Assembly (NCBI RefSeq): GCF_010550245.1
Contig: NZ_JAAGLU010000032.1
Coordinates: 1-64,000 of the forward strand
DNA length: 64,000 nt
Reading direction: 5' to 3'
Source: Streptomyces sp. SID12501
Lineage (GTDB): Bacteria; Actinomycetota; Actinomycetes; Streptomycetales; Streptomycetaceae
The translations under genes were made by a program, and so were the position numbers. The notes beneath the pieces are model-generated. The model ran no database searches. It was not told where the DNA came from and saw nothing but the letters and a program-made list of their open reading frames with translations. Numbering within the stretch: the first letter of the stretch is position 1; every line of letters starts with the position of its first letter. This document shows positions 18,776 through 27,056 of this stretch, one piece after another.

Positions 18776-19582
18776 GTGTCTGACTCCATTGACTCCTCTC
18801 CCGACTCCGCCCCCGCCCCCGAGCCGACGCCCGCTGCCGTCCGGGCCAAGGGTGCGCCCCGGTTTCCCGGTGGGCCGCAGGCCGATCCCGCCGGGTCCCA
18901 CTTCGAGCGGCGGATCAGGAGCTTTCAGCCCCGGCGCAGCCGGGTCACCGCCGGGCAGGACGACGCGTTGCGGCGGCTGTGGCCCAAGTGGGGCCTCGAC
19001 ATCGACGGCCGCGCTCTGCGCCTCGGCGAGCTGTTCGGGGACGACCTGCCCGTCGTACTCGAGATCGGCTTCGGGATGGGCGAGGCCACCGCGAGGATGG
19101 CTGCCGACGATCCCCGTACCAACATCCTCGCCGTCGACGTGCACACCCCGGGCCAGGGCAACCTGCTCAATCTCGCCGACCAGCACGGACTGACCAACAT
19201 CCGCGTCGCCAACGGTGACGCCGTGATCCTGCTCCGCGAGATGCTCACCCCCGACTCCCTCGACGGCCTGCGCGTCTACTTCCCCGACCCCTGGCCCAAG
19301 AAGCGGCACCACAAGAGACGGCTGATCCAGCCCGAGTTCCTCGACCTGGTCGCCGACCGGCTGCGCCCCGGCGGGGTCGTGCACTGCGCGACCGACTGGG
19401 AGCCGTACGCCGAGCAGATGCTCGATGTACTGAGCACGCACCCGGAGTTCGAGAACACCCGGGCCGGGGGCGGTTACGCGCCACGTCCGGAGTTCCGGCC
19501 GCTGACCCGTTTCGAGGGCCAGGGACTTGAGAAGGGTCATGTCGTGAACGACCTGCTGTTCCGCCGCGTACAGCACTCGTAG
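18776..19582 (+). CDS. trmB: tRNA (guanine-N7-)-methyltransferase
   Basis: TrmB methylates G46 of tRNAs using S-adenosylmethionine. The 268-residue protein shows the SAM site EIGFGMGEAT (about 96), the ANGDAV acidic contact and the family hallmark FPDPWPKKRHHKRRL (about 169). An extra disordered Pro/Ser-rich N-terminus of about 45 residues is typical of Streptomyces. TAAAAT (18760-18765) lies 10 bp before GTG 18776 with no ribosome-binding site, suggesting a leaderless mRNA. The next gene (PrsW-like) follows after 127 bp with its own leaderless promoter. Confidence 0.93.
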   Translation: MSDSIDSSPDSAPAPEPTPAAVRAKGAPRFPGGPQADPAGSHFERRIRSFQPRRSRVTAGQDDALRRLWPKWGLDIDGRALRLGELFGDDLPVVLEIGFGMGEATARMAADDPRTNILAVDVHTPGQGNLLNLADQHGLTNIRVANGDAVILLREMLTPDSLDGLRVYFPDPWPKKRHHKRRLIQPEFLDLVADRLRPGGVVHCATDWEPYAEQMLDVLSTHPEFENTRAGGGYAPRPEFRPLTRFEGQGLEKGHVVNDLLFRRVQHS

Positions 19583-19597
19583 AGCACGCCTGAACTG

Positions 19598-19652
19598 CTC
19601 CCGGATCACTCCTGGATCGCTCCTGGATCGCTCCTGGACCACTCCTGGAACC
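19598..19652. repeat. 11-bp tandem repeat upstream of prsW-like gene
   Basis: Five consecutive 11-bp units of CTCCTGGATCG with small variations (starts at 19598, 19609, 19620, 19631, 19642). The period is close to one DNA helical turn, so bound proteins would face one side. The array ends about 45 bp before the TAGGGT -10 box. Confidence 0.85.
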
Positions 19653-19696
19653 CCCCATACCCTCCCGCATCGTCGCGGGCCGCGTCCCTCGCTCGT

Positions 19697-19702
19697 TAGG
19701 GT
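19697..19702 (+). promoter_or_regulatory. leaderless promoter of prsW-like gene
   Basis: TAGGGT lies exactly 7 bp before GTG 19710, the spacing expected when transcription starts at the start codon itself. There is no ribosome-binding site and no clear -35 box. Confidence 0.5.
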
Positions 19703-19709
19703 CAATGCC

Positions 19710-21131
19710 GTGGCCACCTTTCCCCCGTACCCGACGCAGCCCAGCGGCCCCACCGACGGTCCCGTCGGCGGGGCGTTGCGGCACGCTCACTGGTGGCAGC
19801 GGTCCTGGGTGCGTTACGGCGCCCTCACCAGCCTGCTCGCGCTCTCCGGGCTCGTCATCCTCGCCCTGGTCCGCGAACAGACCGGCACCGAGGGGTTCCT
19901 GGTCGGGCTCGGGCTCGCCGTGTTTCCCGTGCCTTTGCTCGTCGCCGCGTTCCGCTGGCTGGACCGGGTCGAGCCGGGGCCCTGGCGGAACCTGCTCTTC
20001 GCCTTCGCCTGGGGCGCCTGCGCGGCGGCCCTGATAGCGATCGTCGCCAACAGCTTCGCGACCAGATGGATAGCGACGGCCACCGCCGACCCGTCCGGCG
20101 CGGACACCCTCGGGGCCACGGTCATAGCGCCGATCGTCGAGGAGTCCGCCAAGGCGGCCGCCGTACTGCTCATCTACCTCTTCCGGCGGCGCGACTTCAC
20201 CGGGATCGTCGACGGGGTCGTCATCGCCGGGGTCACCGCCACCGGTTTCGCCTTCACCGAGAACATCCTCTATCTCGGCACCGCCTTCGGCACCGACCAG
20301 CTCACCGGGGACAGCGGTATCGCCTCGGTCACCGCGGCGACCTTCTTCGTGCGGATCGTCATGTCGCCGTTCGCGCACCCCCTGTTCACGGTCCTCACCG
20401 GCATCGGTTTCGGGATCTCCGCGCTGTCGGGCGAGCGCCAGCACGTCCGCCGGGTGCTGCTGCCGCTGTCCGGGCTGCTGCTCGCGATGAGCATGCACGC
20501 CTTCTGGAACAGCTCGTCGACCTTCGGGGACTACGGGTTCTTCGCGGTGTACGCCGCGTTCATGGTCCCCGCCTTCGGGCTGCTGACCTGGCTGGTCATC
20601 TGGACCCGCCAGCGCGAACTGCGCACCGTGCGCGCCGAGCTGCCGGCGTACGCGATGGCAGGCTGGCTGGCCCCGGCCGAGCCGTACGCCCTGGGCTCGA
20701 TGCGCGCCCGCCGCCTGGCCCGCGAGTACGCCCGCCGCCACCTGGGCAGGCCGGCTGCGCGCGAGGTGGCTCAGTACGAGGCGTACGCCACCTCACTCGC
20801 GTTCCTGCGCCACCGGGGGCGCCTCGGCCGGGCGGGCGCCGACTTCGTCGTCCGGGAGCAGGAGCTGCTGGGCGAGCTGTGGCAGCGCAGGGCGGTGGCG
20901 CGCCCGGCCCTGGACCACGCGGCACGCACCATCGCACCGGCCCCGGCTCCCGCCCCGCCGGTCACCTGGCCGCCGTACGGCCGACAGGAGTACGGGTACG
21001 GGTACGGACCGACGACGCCGTACCCCTCGTACAGCCAGAACCTCAGCCCCGGTCTCGGCCACATTCCGAGCCCCAGCCACCACCGCCCCGTATACGACCC
21101 GTACCCGGCCTACAACCCGTACCGCTCCTAG
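19710..21131 (+). CDS. PrsW-family intramembrane metalloprotease
   Basis: This is a 473-residue polytopic membrane protein with about eight helices in its first 300 residues. The PrsW catalytic signature is complete: EESAK near residue 143, FAFTENILY near 177, HPLF near 223 and HAFWN near 263. In other bacteria PrsW cleaves anti-sigma factors at site 1; here the substrate is unknown. The cytoplasmic tail (about 300-473) is long and ends in a Tyr/Pro/Gly-rich segment, common in actinomycete homologues. Translation probably starts at GTG 19710 on a leaderless transcript. Confidence 0.87.
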   Translation: MATFPPYPTQPSGPTDGPVGGALRHAHWWQRSWVRYGALTSLLALSGLVILALVREQTGTEGFLVGLGLAVFPVPLLVAAFRWLDRVEPGPWRNLLFAFAWGACAAALIAIVANSFATRWIATATADPSGADTLGATVIAPIVEESAKAAAVLLIYLFRRRDFTGIVDGVVIAGVTATGFAFTENILYLGTAFGTDQLTGDSGIASVTAATFFVRIVMSPFAHPLFTVLTGIGFGISALSGERQHVRRVLLPLSGLLLAMSMHAFWNSSSTFGDYGFFAVYAAFMVPAFGLLTWLVIWTRQRELRTVRAELPAYAMAGWLAPAEPYALGSMRARRLAREYARRHLGRPAAREVAQYEAYATSLAFLRHRGRLGRAGADFVVREQELLGELWQRRAVARPALDHAARTIAPAPAPAPPVTWPPYGRQEYGYGYGPTTPYPSYSQNLSPGLGHIPSPSHHRPVYDPYPAYNPYRS

Positions 21132-21159
21132 GGCCTGTCCGGCGGTCGTCGGGCGACGC

Positions 21160-22144
21160 TCACGCCGAAGCGGCCGTGAGGCTCGCGATCTCCGCCTCCG
21201 TCAGTTCCAGTTCCGCGACCGCGAGCAGCGGCGGGAGCTGGTCCACCGTGCGGGCGGACGCGATCGGGGCGGCCACCGTCGGCCGGGCGGCGAGCCAGGC
21301 CAGGGCGACCGTGGCGACCTCCGCCCCGTGTGCCGTCGCGACGGTGTCCAGCGCGGCCAGGACCTTCTTGCCGCGCTCCGACTCCAGGTGCTTGGCGGCG
21401 CCCTCCGCGCGCGGGCTGTCGACCGCCGTACCGGCGCGGTACTTGCCCGTGAGGAAGCCGGAGGCCAGCGCGAAGTACGGAACGGCGGCGAGGCCCGTGC
21501 GGGAGGCGATGTCGCGGCGCGGGCCCTCGTAGGTGTCGCGGGAGACCAGGTTGTAGTGGGGCTGGATGGCCACGTACTTGGCCAGGCCCTCGCGGTCGGA
21601 GAAGTCCAGGGACTCCTGGAGCCGCTCGGGCGAGATGTTGGAGGCGGCGATGTACCGCACCTTGCCCGCGGTCACCAGTTCGTCGAGGGCGCCGATGATC
21701 TCCTCGACGGGCACCTCGGGCTGGTCGAAGTGCGTGAAGTAGAGGTCGATGTGATCGGTGCCGAGGCGGCTCAGGGAGGCGTCGGCGGCTGCCTTGATGT
21801 TGGCGCCCGACAGGCCGGGGAAGTCGGGGTGCTGGCTGACCTTCGTGGCGACGACGATGTCCTCGCGGTTGCCACGGCCTTCAGCCTCCCCCACTCTCGA
21901 CTTCGCTCGACCGGGGGGACCCCCAGCCGATGATGGTCTCGGACTCGCCACCCTTGTTGCCGTCGATCCAGGCCGAGTAGGAGTCGGCGGTGTCGAGGAA
22001 GTTGCCGCCGGCCGCGGCGTACGCGTCGAGCACCTCGAAGGATTGCGTCTCGTCGGCGGTCCAGCCGAAGACGTTGCCGCCGAGGGCGAGCGGGAAGACC
22101 TCTAGGTCCGATGATCCGAGCTTGCGGAGTGCAGTCATGCTCAT
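21160..22144 (-). pseudogene. aldo/keto reductase, frameshifted by an inserted palindromic repeat
   Basis: Two reading frames together make one aldo/keto reductase. The N-part (start 22144 or 22138, MTALRKLGSSDLEVFPLALG) carries the NADP-barrel opening and the catalytic-region Asp/Tyr (DTADSY). The C-part (from about 21870, GNREDIVVATKVS to the end) carries HIDLYFTHFDQP and the remaining barrel. At the junction, after the ESETIIG segment, a palindromic element (21887-21925) is inserted, shifting frame and creating a stop at 21881. Without it the protein would be about 320 residues, normal for the family. It is probably non-functional. Confidence 0.8.
21887..21925. repeat. short palindromic Streptomyces repeat inserted in the aldo/keto reductase
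   Basis: The 39-bp element folds on itself: outer TCCCCCC/GGGGGA arms enclose an inner TCGA-GCGAAG-TCGA hairpin. Elements of very similar sequence are scattered in Streptomyces intergenic regions (recalled). Here it sits inside a coding region. Confidence 0.7.
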
Positions 22145-22283
22145 CGTCAACGCGTGCCACGGAGGCCCTGATTCCGGCCGGTTCACGAAGTTCGTGTAAA
22201 AGCCGGACCGGCAGCCCCGACGCCGAAGTGCGAGCGCCTGGACTGCCGGGGAGAGACCGGGGTACGTGTCTCCTGAGGTTCTC

Positions 22284-23348
22284 CTACGGGTTCAGGCCCA
22301 TGCTCCGCAGCCAGGCCATCGGGTCGATCCCCGCACTGTCCGAGCTGCTGGTGTGCACCTCCAGGTGGAGGTGGGCCCCGGTGACGTTGCCGGTGGCGCC
22401 GACGCGGCCGATGACGTCACCCGTGGCGACCTTCTGGCCGACGCTGACGTTGATCGACGACTGGTGGGCGAACCACAGCTCGGTGCCGTCGTCGAGGGTG
22501 AGGATGGTGCGGTAGCCGTAGGAGCCGCTCCACCCCGCCTCGGTGATGGTGCCGCTGTGGATGGCCTTGATCGGCGTGCCGGTGGGCGAGGCGAAGTCGA
22601 GGCCGGTGTGGTAGCCGGAGGACCACAGCGAGCCGGCCTGGCCGAACGTCGAGGTGATCGTGTACGAGGAGGTCGGCAGCGTGTACTGCTTGGCGAGCTC
22701 GACGAGGCGAGCGGCCTCCAGCTTCGCCTTGGCCGCGTCGGCCACCTTCTTCTTCTCGGCGGCGACCTTCGCGGCGGCCTCGCGCTTCACCTTGGCGGCC
22801 TCGGCGGCGGCCTTCTTCGCGGCGGCGTCCTGGGCGGCCTGCTGGACCTTGGCCTCGGCCTGGCCCTTCTGCTGCTCGGCCTGGAGGATGATGCGGGCGC
22901 GCAGGGCCTCGCCGGCGTCGCTGGTGCCCTGCTGCGTCTCCTCGGAGGTCACGCCGACGCTGCTGAGCGCGGTGGCGGAGCCCTTGGGCTCGTCGTCCGA
23001 GTCGTCGTGCGTGAAGGGCGAGCCGACGGAGGGCAGATCGGGGATGGAGATGGAGACCGGCGGCTTGCCGGTCTGCGCGGTGGCCATGCCGGCCCCGCCG
23101 ACAGCGGCTATGACGCCGACGCCGAGAACGGTGGAACTGCGGGCGAGTCCTCCGCCGCGCTGCTTGCCGACGCGGTGCCGGCCGCGAACCGGACGAGTGG
23201 TGTCCGCGGTGGGATTCCACTCCTCCCAGGGGCCCTCGTCGGTACGCCGACCGCCGAGGCCGAAGGTCGGGATCTTGCCGTCCTCGGTCTCGCTGCTGCG
23301 CTGACTCGGCACGAACGGGGCTTCTGGGGCAGCCGGGTTTGACGCCAC
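22284..23348 (-). CDS. secreted or membrane-anchored M23 peptidase with coiled coil
   Basis: This 354-residue protein has a single hydrophobic segment at about 68-92 (STVLGVGVIAAVGGAGMATA), an Ala/Lys/Glu coiled coil at about 150-215, and a C-terminal LytM domain. The zinc ligands are visible: the H and D of GYHTGLDF and the HLHLEV motif. It should cut peptidoglycan cross-bridges at the cell surface or activate other hydrolases. GTG 23348 is preceded by AAGGAG with good spacing. A c-di-AMP riboswitch occupies the leader, so expression is probably tied to cell-wall and osmotic signalling. Confidence 0.9.
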   Translation of the reverse strand: MASNPAAPEAPFVPSQRSSETEDGKIPTFGLGGRRTDEGPWEEWNPTADTTRPVRGRHRVGKQRGGGLARSSTVLGVGVIAAVGGAGMATAQTGKPPVSISIPDLPSVGSPFTHDDSDDEPKGSATALSSVGVTSEETQQGTSDAGEALRARIILQAEQQKGQAEAKVQQAAQDAAAKKAAAEAAKVKREAAAKVAAEKKKVADAAKAKLEAARLVELAKQYTLPTSSYTITSTFGQAGSLWSSGYHTGLDFASPTGTPIKAIHSGTITEAGWSGSYGYRTILTLDDGTELWFAHQSSINVSVGQKVATGDVIGRVGATGNVTGAHLHLEVHTSSSDSAGIDPMAWLRSMGLNP

Positions 23349-23373
23349 GTGGGCGTGCTCCTTTCCTTCCTTC

Positions 23374-23520
23374 TCGCCTACCGGGTTAGCTGACGGGTTC
23401 GGAGCAGGAAGGTCTCCTACGCGCGTATACCTGCCGTGTTGCCACGGAGGCGGACGAGCGATTCACCCCAAGGTGATGGTTCCCCGGTTCCCTTGCGGGA
23501 TTAGGCACATGCGCACGGAG
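23374..23520 (-). promoter_or_regulatory. c-di-AMP riboswitch (ydaO/yuaA class)
   Basis: The minus-strand leader of the M23 peptidase gene carries the conserved ydaO-type blocks in order: AACCGGGGAACC, TTGGGGTGAATCG, a variable arm, GTAGGAGACC, then CGAACCCGTCAGCTAACCCGG and GTAGGCG. This class binds cyclic di-AMP and, in Streptomyces, turns off cell-wall hydrolase genes. The riboswitch ends about 25 bases before the start codon. The next 290 bp (23521-23810) hold its promoter, with a GATAAC-type -10 near 23555, and no gene. Confidence 0.9.
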
Positions 23521-23810
23521 CCGACTCTTGTGTCGGCTGGGACTACCGCGCTGCGTTATCGAACGTTAATAGACCTGGCCACCTGATTCCAAGCTGTTCC
23601 CGTTGATCGTTAACCCTTTTCCCGAGGACTTTCTGGGTCACCACCGGTGAAAATCGGGCGAGTTGACCATGACCTAAGTGACTCCCGAGTATTGACTGTG
23701 TGTCAGATGTTGCGCGGAGAGAGAGCATTTGCTCACCTTCGGTGACAACGGATGAGAACTGAGTCAGGACCGATGTCAGAACCCACGTCAGGCCGACGTC
23801 AGAACCGACC

Positions 23811-24908
23811 TCACGGCCGTCGTACGGCGAGCAGCGCCATGTCGTCCGTGGTCCCGCCGCCCGAGTGCCGGCGCACCTCGTCCGCGAGGGTGGCGAGCAG
23901 GGTGGCCGGGGCGCGGAAGACGCGGCCCGTGAGCCGGCCGGCCGGGTCGAAGAAGGTGCCGTGCTCGTCGCGGGCCTCGGACAGCCCGTCGGTGTGCAGG
24001 AGCAGCGTCGCGCCGCCGGGGAAGGGGGTCTCCTCCGTGCGGTCGGGCCAGGTGCCGAGGTCGCCCATGCCGAGCGGCAGCGCCGGCACGGACGGGTGGA
24101 GGGTGCGCAGGGTGCCGTCGGCGCCGAGGAGCAGGGGCGGGGGGTGGCCGCGGTTGAGGACGCGTACGATCCCGTCGCCGTGCGGCAGTTCGGCGAGGAC
24201 GGCAGTGGTGAAACCCTCGGCGGCCTCGAGCCCGCCGCGGCGGGCGCCTTCGCGGGCGAGGGCCCGTTCCAGCCGCTGGGCGATCGCTTCCAGGGTCGCC
24301 TCCTGTTCGGCGGCCTCCCGGAACGCCCCGATGACGACGGCGACGGCCGCCACCGCCCCCATCCCTTTGCCCCGCACGTCCCCGAGGACGACCCGCACGC
24401 CGTACGCGGTGTCCTGCACGGCGTACAGGTCACCGCCGACGAAGGCTCCCTCGTGGGCGGCCTCGTACCGAGCGGAGATCTCGAAACCGCCGATGCGCGT
24501 CTCCGGTTCGGGCAGTACGGCGCGCTGCACGGCCTCGGCGATCTCGCGGGCCGAGGCGAGGCGCCGGTCGCCCCGACGTACGACCCGGTTGATGACGACG
24601 GCCAGGACGGCGACCGTGGCCACGGTGATCGTCTCGGTGATCGAGTCGGCGTCCGCGCTGAACCCGAAGCGGAGGTGGACGACGTACTCGGCGAAGAGGG
24701 CCGCGGCGCCGATGACCACCGTGGTGCGCAGCGAGGAGAGCGGGGCGGCGATGAGCGGGGCGGCCGTGAAGAAGGGGATGGCGGTGAAGTGGCGCGGGGT
24801 CGCGTAGTCGTAGACGATCCCGGTGAGGATCAGGAGCGCGGGCAGGACGCGGACGAGGGTCCGCACCCGCGAGATGGCCTTTTCTACCGGCCCGTCCGTC
24901 CCATCCAT
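23811..24908 (-). CDS. membrane-anchored SpoIIE/PP2C phosphatase
   Basis: This 365-residue protein has four hydrophobic segments in the first 110 residues, a short helical linker (REIAEAVQRAVLPEPE) and a PP2C-type serine phosphatase with metal-site motifs FVGGDLY and LGDVRGKGMG and the C-terminal TDDMALLAVR. Such proteins usually dephosphorylate STAS-domain anti-sigma antagonists. Its membrane domain may be the sensor. No regulator gene is adjacent. It is distinct from the PAS-containing phosphatase at 2.6-4.4 kb. Confidence 0.88.
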   Translation of the reverse strand: MDGTDGPVEKAISRVRTLVRVLPALLILTGIVYDYATPRHFTAIPFFTAAPLIAAPLSSLRTTVVIGAAALFAEYVVHLRFGFSADADSITETITVATVAVLAVVINRVVRRGDRRLASAREIAEAVQRAVLPEPETRIGGFEISARYEAAHEGAFVGGDLYAVQDTAYGVRVVLGDVRGKGMGAVAAVAVVIGAFREAAEQEATLEAIAQRLERALAREGARRGGLEAAEGFTTAVLAELPHGDGIVRVLNRGHPPPLLLGADGTLRTLHPSVPALPLGMGDLGTWPDRTEETPFPGGATLLLHTDGLSEARDEHGTFFDPAGRLTGRVFRAPATLLATLADEVRRHSGGGTTDDMALLAVRRP

Positions 24909-25000
24909 CCCGTCCAGGTTTCCGGGGGCGGGTGCGGCGGGCCAGTCAGGTGGACCGACCGGGCTAAGAAACGACTCAGGGAAACGACCCGAGGAAACGG

Positions 25001-25040
25001 CTCAGGGCCGGTAACCAGTTTCCTGGTTACCGGCCCTGAG
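25001..25040 (-). terminator. tRNA-fMet terminator
   Basis: A perfect 17-bp inverted repeat (25001-25017 and 25024-25040) with a 6-base loop begins 8 bases after the tRNA 3' end in the direction of tRNA transcription. It lies between the tRNA and the phosphatase gene and should separate them. Confidence 0.85.
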
Positions 25041-25047
25041 CCTTTAG

Positions 25048-25121
25048 TAGCGGGGACAGGATTTGAACCTGCGACCTCTGGGTTATGAGCCCAGCGAGCT
25101 ACCGAGCTGCTCCACCCCGCG
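25048..25121 (-). tRNA. tRNA-fMet (CAT), initiator
   Basis: The 74-base cloverleaf on the minus strand has anticodon CAT in loop CTCATAA. Two initiator marks are present: three G-C pairs next to the anticodon loop (GGG/CCC) and a mismatched first acceptor pair (C1 opposite T72). CCA is not encoded, as is common in Streptomyces. Confidence 0.95.
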
Positions 25122-25175
25122 CCGTTGAATGCAACTATACGCCATCCGCGGGACCTCGATCACCACGTTTGATCG

Positions 25176-26315
25176 TCAGCCCGGAAGGTGGGCGTTGGGA
25201 GCCTTGGCGCGCTCCTCGTACTCGGGGAGTACGACGACCTCGACGCCCTCCTGCGCGAGCAGCCCGTTCCCGTCCGCCGCCACCACGAAGGTGTCCGGCT
25301 CGCGCCAGGCGGTCACCACCCGGCGGACACCCGCGTCGAGGATCAGCCGGGCGCAGGGTGCCGGGCGGGACGCACGCCGGGCGCAGGGTTCGAGGCTGCT
25401 GTAGACGGTGGCCGTCGGGAGCCGGGGGTCGGCCGGGTCGAGCTTGGCGAGCGCCGCCTCCTCCGCGTGCACGACCGGGTCGCCGCCCTCCCGTGAGTAC
25501 CCGCGCGCGAGTTCCGTACCGTCGGCGCCGACCACCACCGCGCCGACGCTGAACGCCGCGCTCGACGCCGGACACCGTTCCGCCAGTTCGCACGCCAGCG
25601 CCAGCCAGTGCCGGTCGGCGGCGGAGACGAGCGCCCCGGCGCCGGGGGCGGTGGGCTCGTAGGTCATGAGGACCACGTCCTCGATACGCCGTGTCCGCGT
25701 GAGCCGGAGCCGGCCACCCTGGTAGGCGCCGGGGCCGAAGAGGCGGGGGGCGTCGAGGTCGCCGACGAAGAGGGGCGCGAGGACGAGCTGGAGTTCGTCG
25801 GCGAGGCCCTGCTGGAGGAGCTGGGTGTGGACGGTGCCGCCGCCCTCGACCATGAGGCGCTGCACACCCCGCACGTCATGCAGGTGTTCGAGCAGCGCCC
25901 GCCAGTCGAGGGAACCCGGGCCCAGGGAGACGATGTCCACGCGGGCACCGAGGTCCGCCCGCCGGGCCTGCTCGGCGCCCTTGTCCGTCGTGTACACGAG
26001 CTTCTCGCCGCCCGTGTGCCAGAAGTTGGCGGCCGGGTCCAGCTCGCCCGATCCGCTCACCGTCACCTTGAGCGGGAACTCGGGCTTCCCTGCCGCCAGC
26101 CGCGCGGCCCGCCGCTCGGGCGAGTTGACCAGGAGCCGCGGGTTGTCGGCGCGGATGGTGCCGGCGCCGACGAGGATCGCGTCACTGGACGCCCGCACCT
26201 CGTCGACCCGGTCGAAGTCGGCGGGGCTGGAGAGGAGCAGCCGCTCGGGGCCGGTGTCGTCCAGGTAGCCGTCGAGGGAGACGGCGGCGGACAACAGGAC
26301 GTGAGGGAGGGGCAT
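25176..26315 (-). CDS. riboflavin-type reductase-deaminase fusion, RibD domains in reversed order
   Basis: Residues 1-225 form a RibD_C/dihydrofolate-reductase-like domain (LSAAVSLDGYLDD, AILVGAGTIRADNPRLLV, LMVEGGG). Residues 235-379 form a cytidine-deaminase-like domain with zinc motif VVHAEEAAL and SLEPC plus a second PC. In classical RibD the deaminase comes first, so the order is swapped. The predicted role is deamination and side-chain reduction of the pyrimidine made by GTP cyclohydrolase II. It is divergent from the MarR gene and close to ribA, supporting that pathway. ATG 26315 has GGAAGAG upstream; the frame extends 51 bp further. Confidence 0.8.
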   Translation of the reverse strand: MPLPHVLLSAAVSLDGYLDDTGPERLLLSSPADFDRVDEVRASSDAILVGAGTIRADNPRLLVNSPERRAARLAAGKPEFPLKVTVSGSGELDPAANFWHTGGEKLVYTTDKGAEQARRADLGARVDIVSLGPGSLDWRALLEHLHDVRGVQRLMVEGGGTVHTQLLQQGLADELQLVLAPLFVGDLDAPRLFGPGAYQGGRLRLTRTRRIEDVVLMTYEPTAPGAGALVSAADRHWLALACELAERCPASSAAFSVGAVVVGADGTELARGYSREGGDPVVHAEEAALAKLDPADPRLPTATVYSSLEPCARRASRPAPCARLILDAGVRRVVTAWREPDTFVVAADGNGLLAQEGVEVVVLPEYEERAKAPNAHLPG

Positions 26316-26406
26316 GGGGCACTCTCTTCCAGCGCTTCCGGGACTTCCAGGACTTCCGGTGTCCATCTGTCCTTACGTCTTCGGAGGCGGGCTCGACCGG
26401 GCGGAC

Positions 26407-26435
26407 TTGGTTCAAGTTTTAAACAAACCTACACT
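26407..26435 (+). promoter_or_regulatory. leaderless promoter and operator-like motif of marR
   Basis: TTGGTT (26407-26412), 17 bp, TACACT (26430-26435), then 6 bp to ATG 26442, predicting a leaderless transcript. The spacer contains TTCAAGTTTTAAAC, whose reverse complement resembles CTTTAACTTTGAAG at the ribA promoter, so both may bind the same MarR protein. Confidence 0.55.
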
Positions 26436-26441
26436 GGTCGC

Positions 26442-26957
26442 ATGACGACCCGCTGGCTCACCCCCGAGGAGCAGCGCGCGTGGCGCGCGTACGTCGCGGC
26501 CTCGCTGCTCCTGGAGGACGCGCTCGACCGGCAGCTCCAGCAGGACGCCGGGATGCCGCACCTCTATTACACGATCCTGGCCTACCTCTCCGAGACGCCC
26601 GAGCGGCGGCTGCGGATGACCGATCTCGCCGAGAAGCTGAAGATCACGCGCAGCCGGCTGACGTACGCGGTGGCGCGGCTGGAGAAGGACGGACACGTAC
26701 GGCGCGAGGCCTGCCGGTGGGACAAGCGGAGCACCTTCGCCGAGCTGACCGAGGAAGGCATGGCGGTGCTGGAGCGCAGCGCCCCGGGTCATGTCGCCAC
26801 GGTCCGCGCGGCCATCTTCGACCATCTCACCCCGGAGCAGGTGGGCCAGCTGGAGGAGATCTGCACGAGCGTCGAGCGGGCGCTCCAGGGGGACGGGACG
26901 GAGTCGGCACCGGAGGGCCTGCCATGGCTGCGCAGGTCCACAAATCCGTTGCTTTAA
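26442..26957 (+). CDS. MarR-family transcriptional regulator
   Basis: This 171-residue winged-helix protein has its recognition region at about 66-88 (MTDLAEKLKITRSRLTYAVA), the wing VRREACRWDKRSTFAELT and a C-terminal dimer helix. It sits between the divergent reductase-deaminase gene and ribA. AT-rich, similar motifs in both flanking promoters suggest it regulates itself and ribA. ATG 26442 is fixed by the leaderless promoter; the frame is open far upstream but only as a shadow of the opposite gene. Confidence 0.88.
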   Translation: MTTRWLTPEEQRAWRAYVAASLLLEDALDRQLQQDAGMPHLYYTILAYLSETPERRLRMTDLAEKLKITRSRLTYAVARLEKDGHVRREACRWDKRSTFAELTEEGMAVLERSAPGHVATVRAAIFDHLTPEQVGQLEEICTSVERALQGDGTESAPEGLPWLRRSTNPLL

Positions 26958-27019
26958 CTTTGAAGCATGAGGTAGGGTCACCATTCGAGTGAAGATCTGC
27001 TTCAAAACTGAAGCAGATC
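26949..27019 (+). promoter_or_regulatory. ribA promoter with 11-bp palindromic operator
   Basis: TTGCTT (26949-26954), 18 bp, TAGGGT (26973-26978). Just downstream is a perfect inverted repeat GATCTGCTTCA-AAAC-TGAAGCAGATC (26994-27019). It could be an operator that blocks the polymerase or a small leader hairpin; position over the expected transcription start favours an operator. Confidence 0.6.
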
Positions 27020-27056
27020 GAGGTTCAGAGGATCAAGAAGCACCCGGGAGACCCGC

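Noticed and set aside
18696..19652. CRISPR array in the trmB/prsW region
   Set aside because: Units of 8 and 11 bp are contiguous with no spacers and there are no cas genes.
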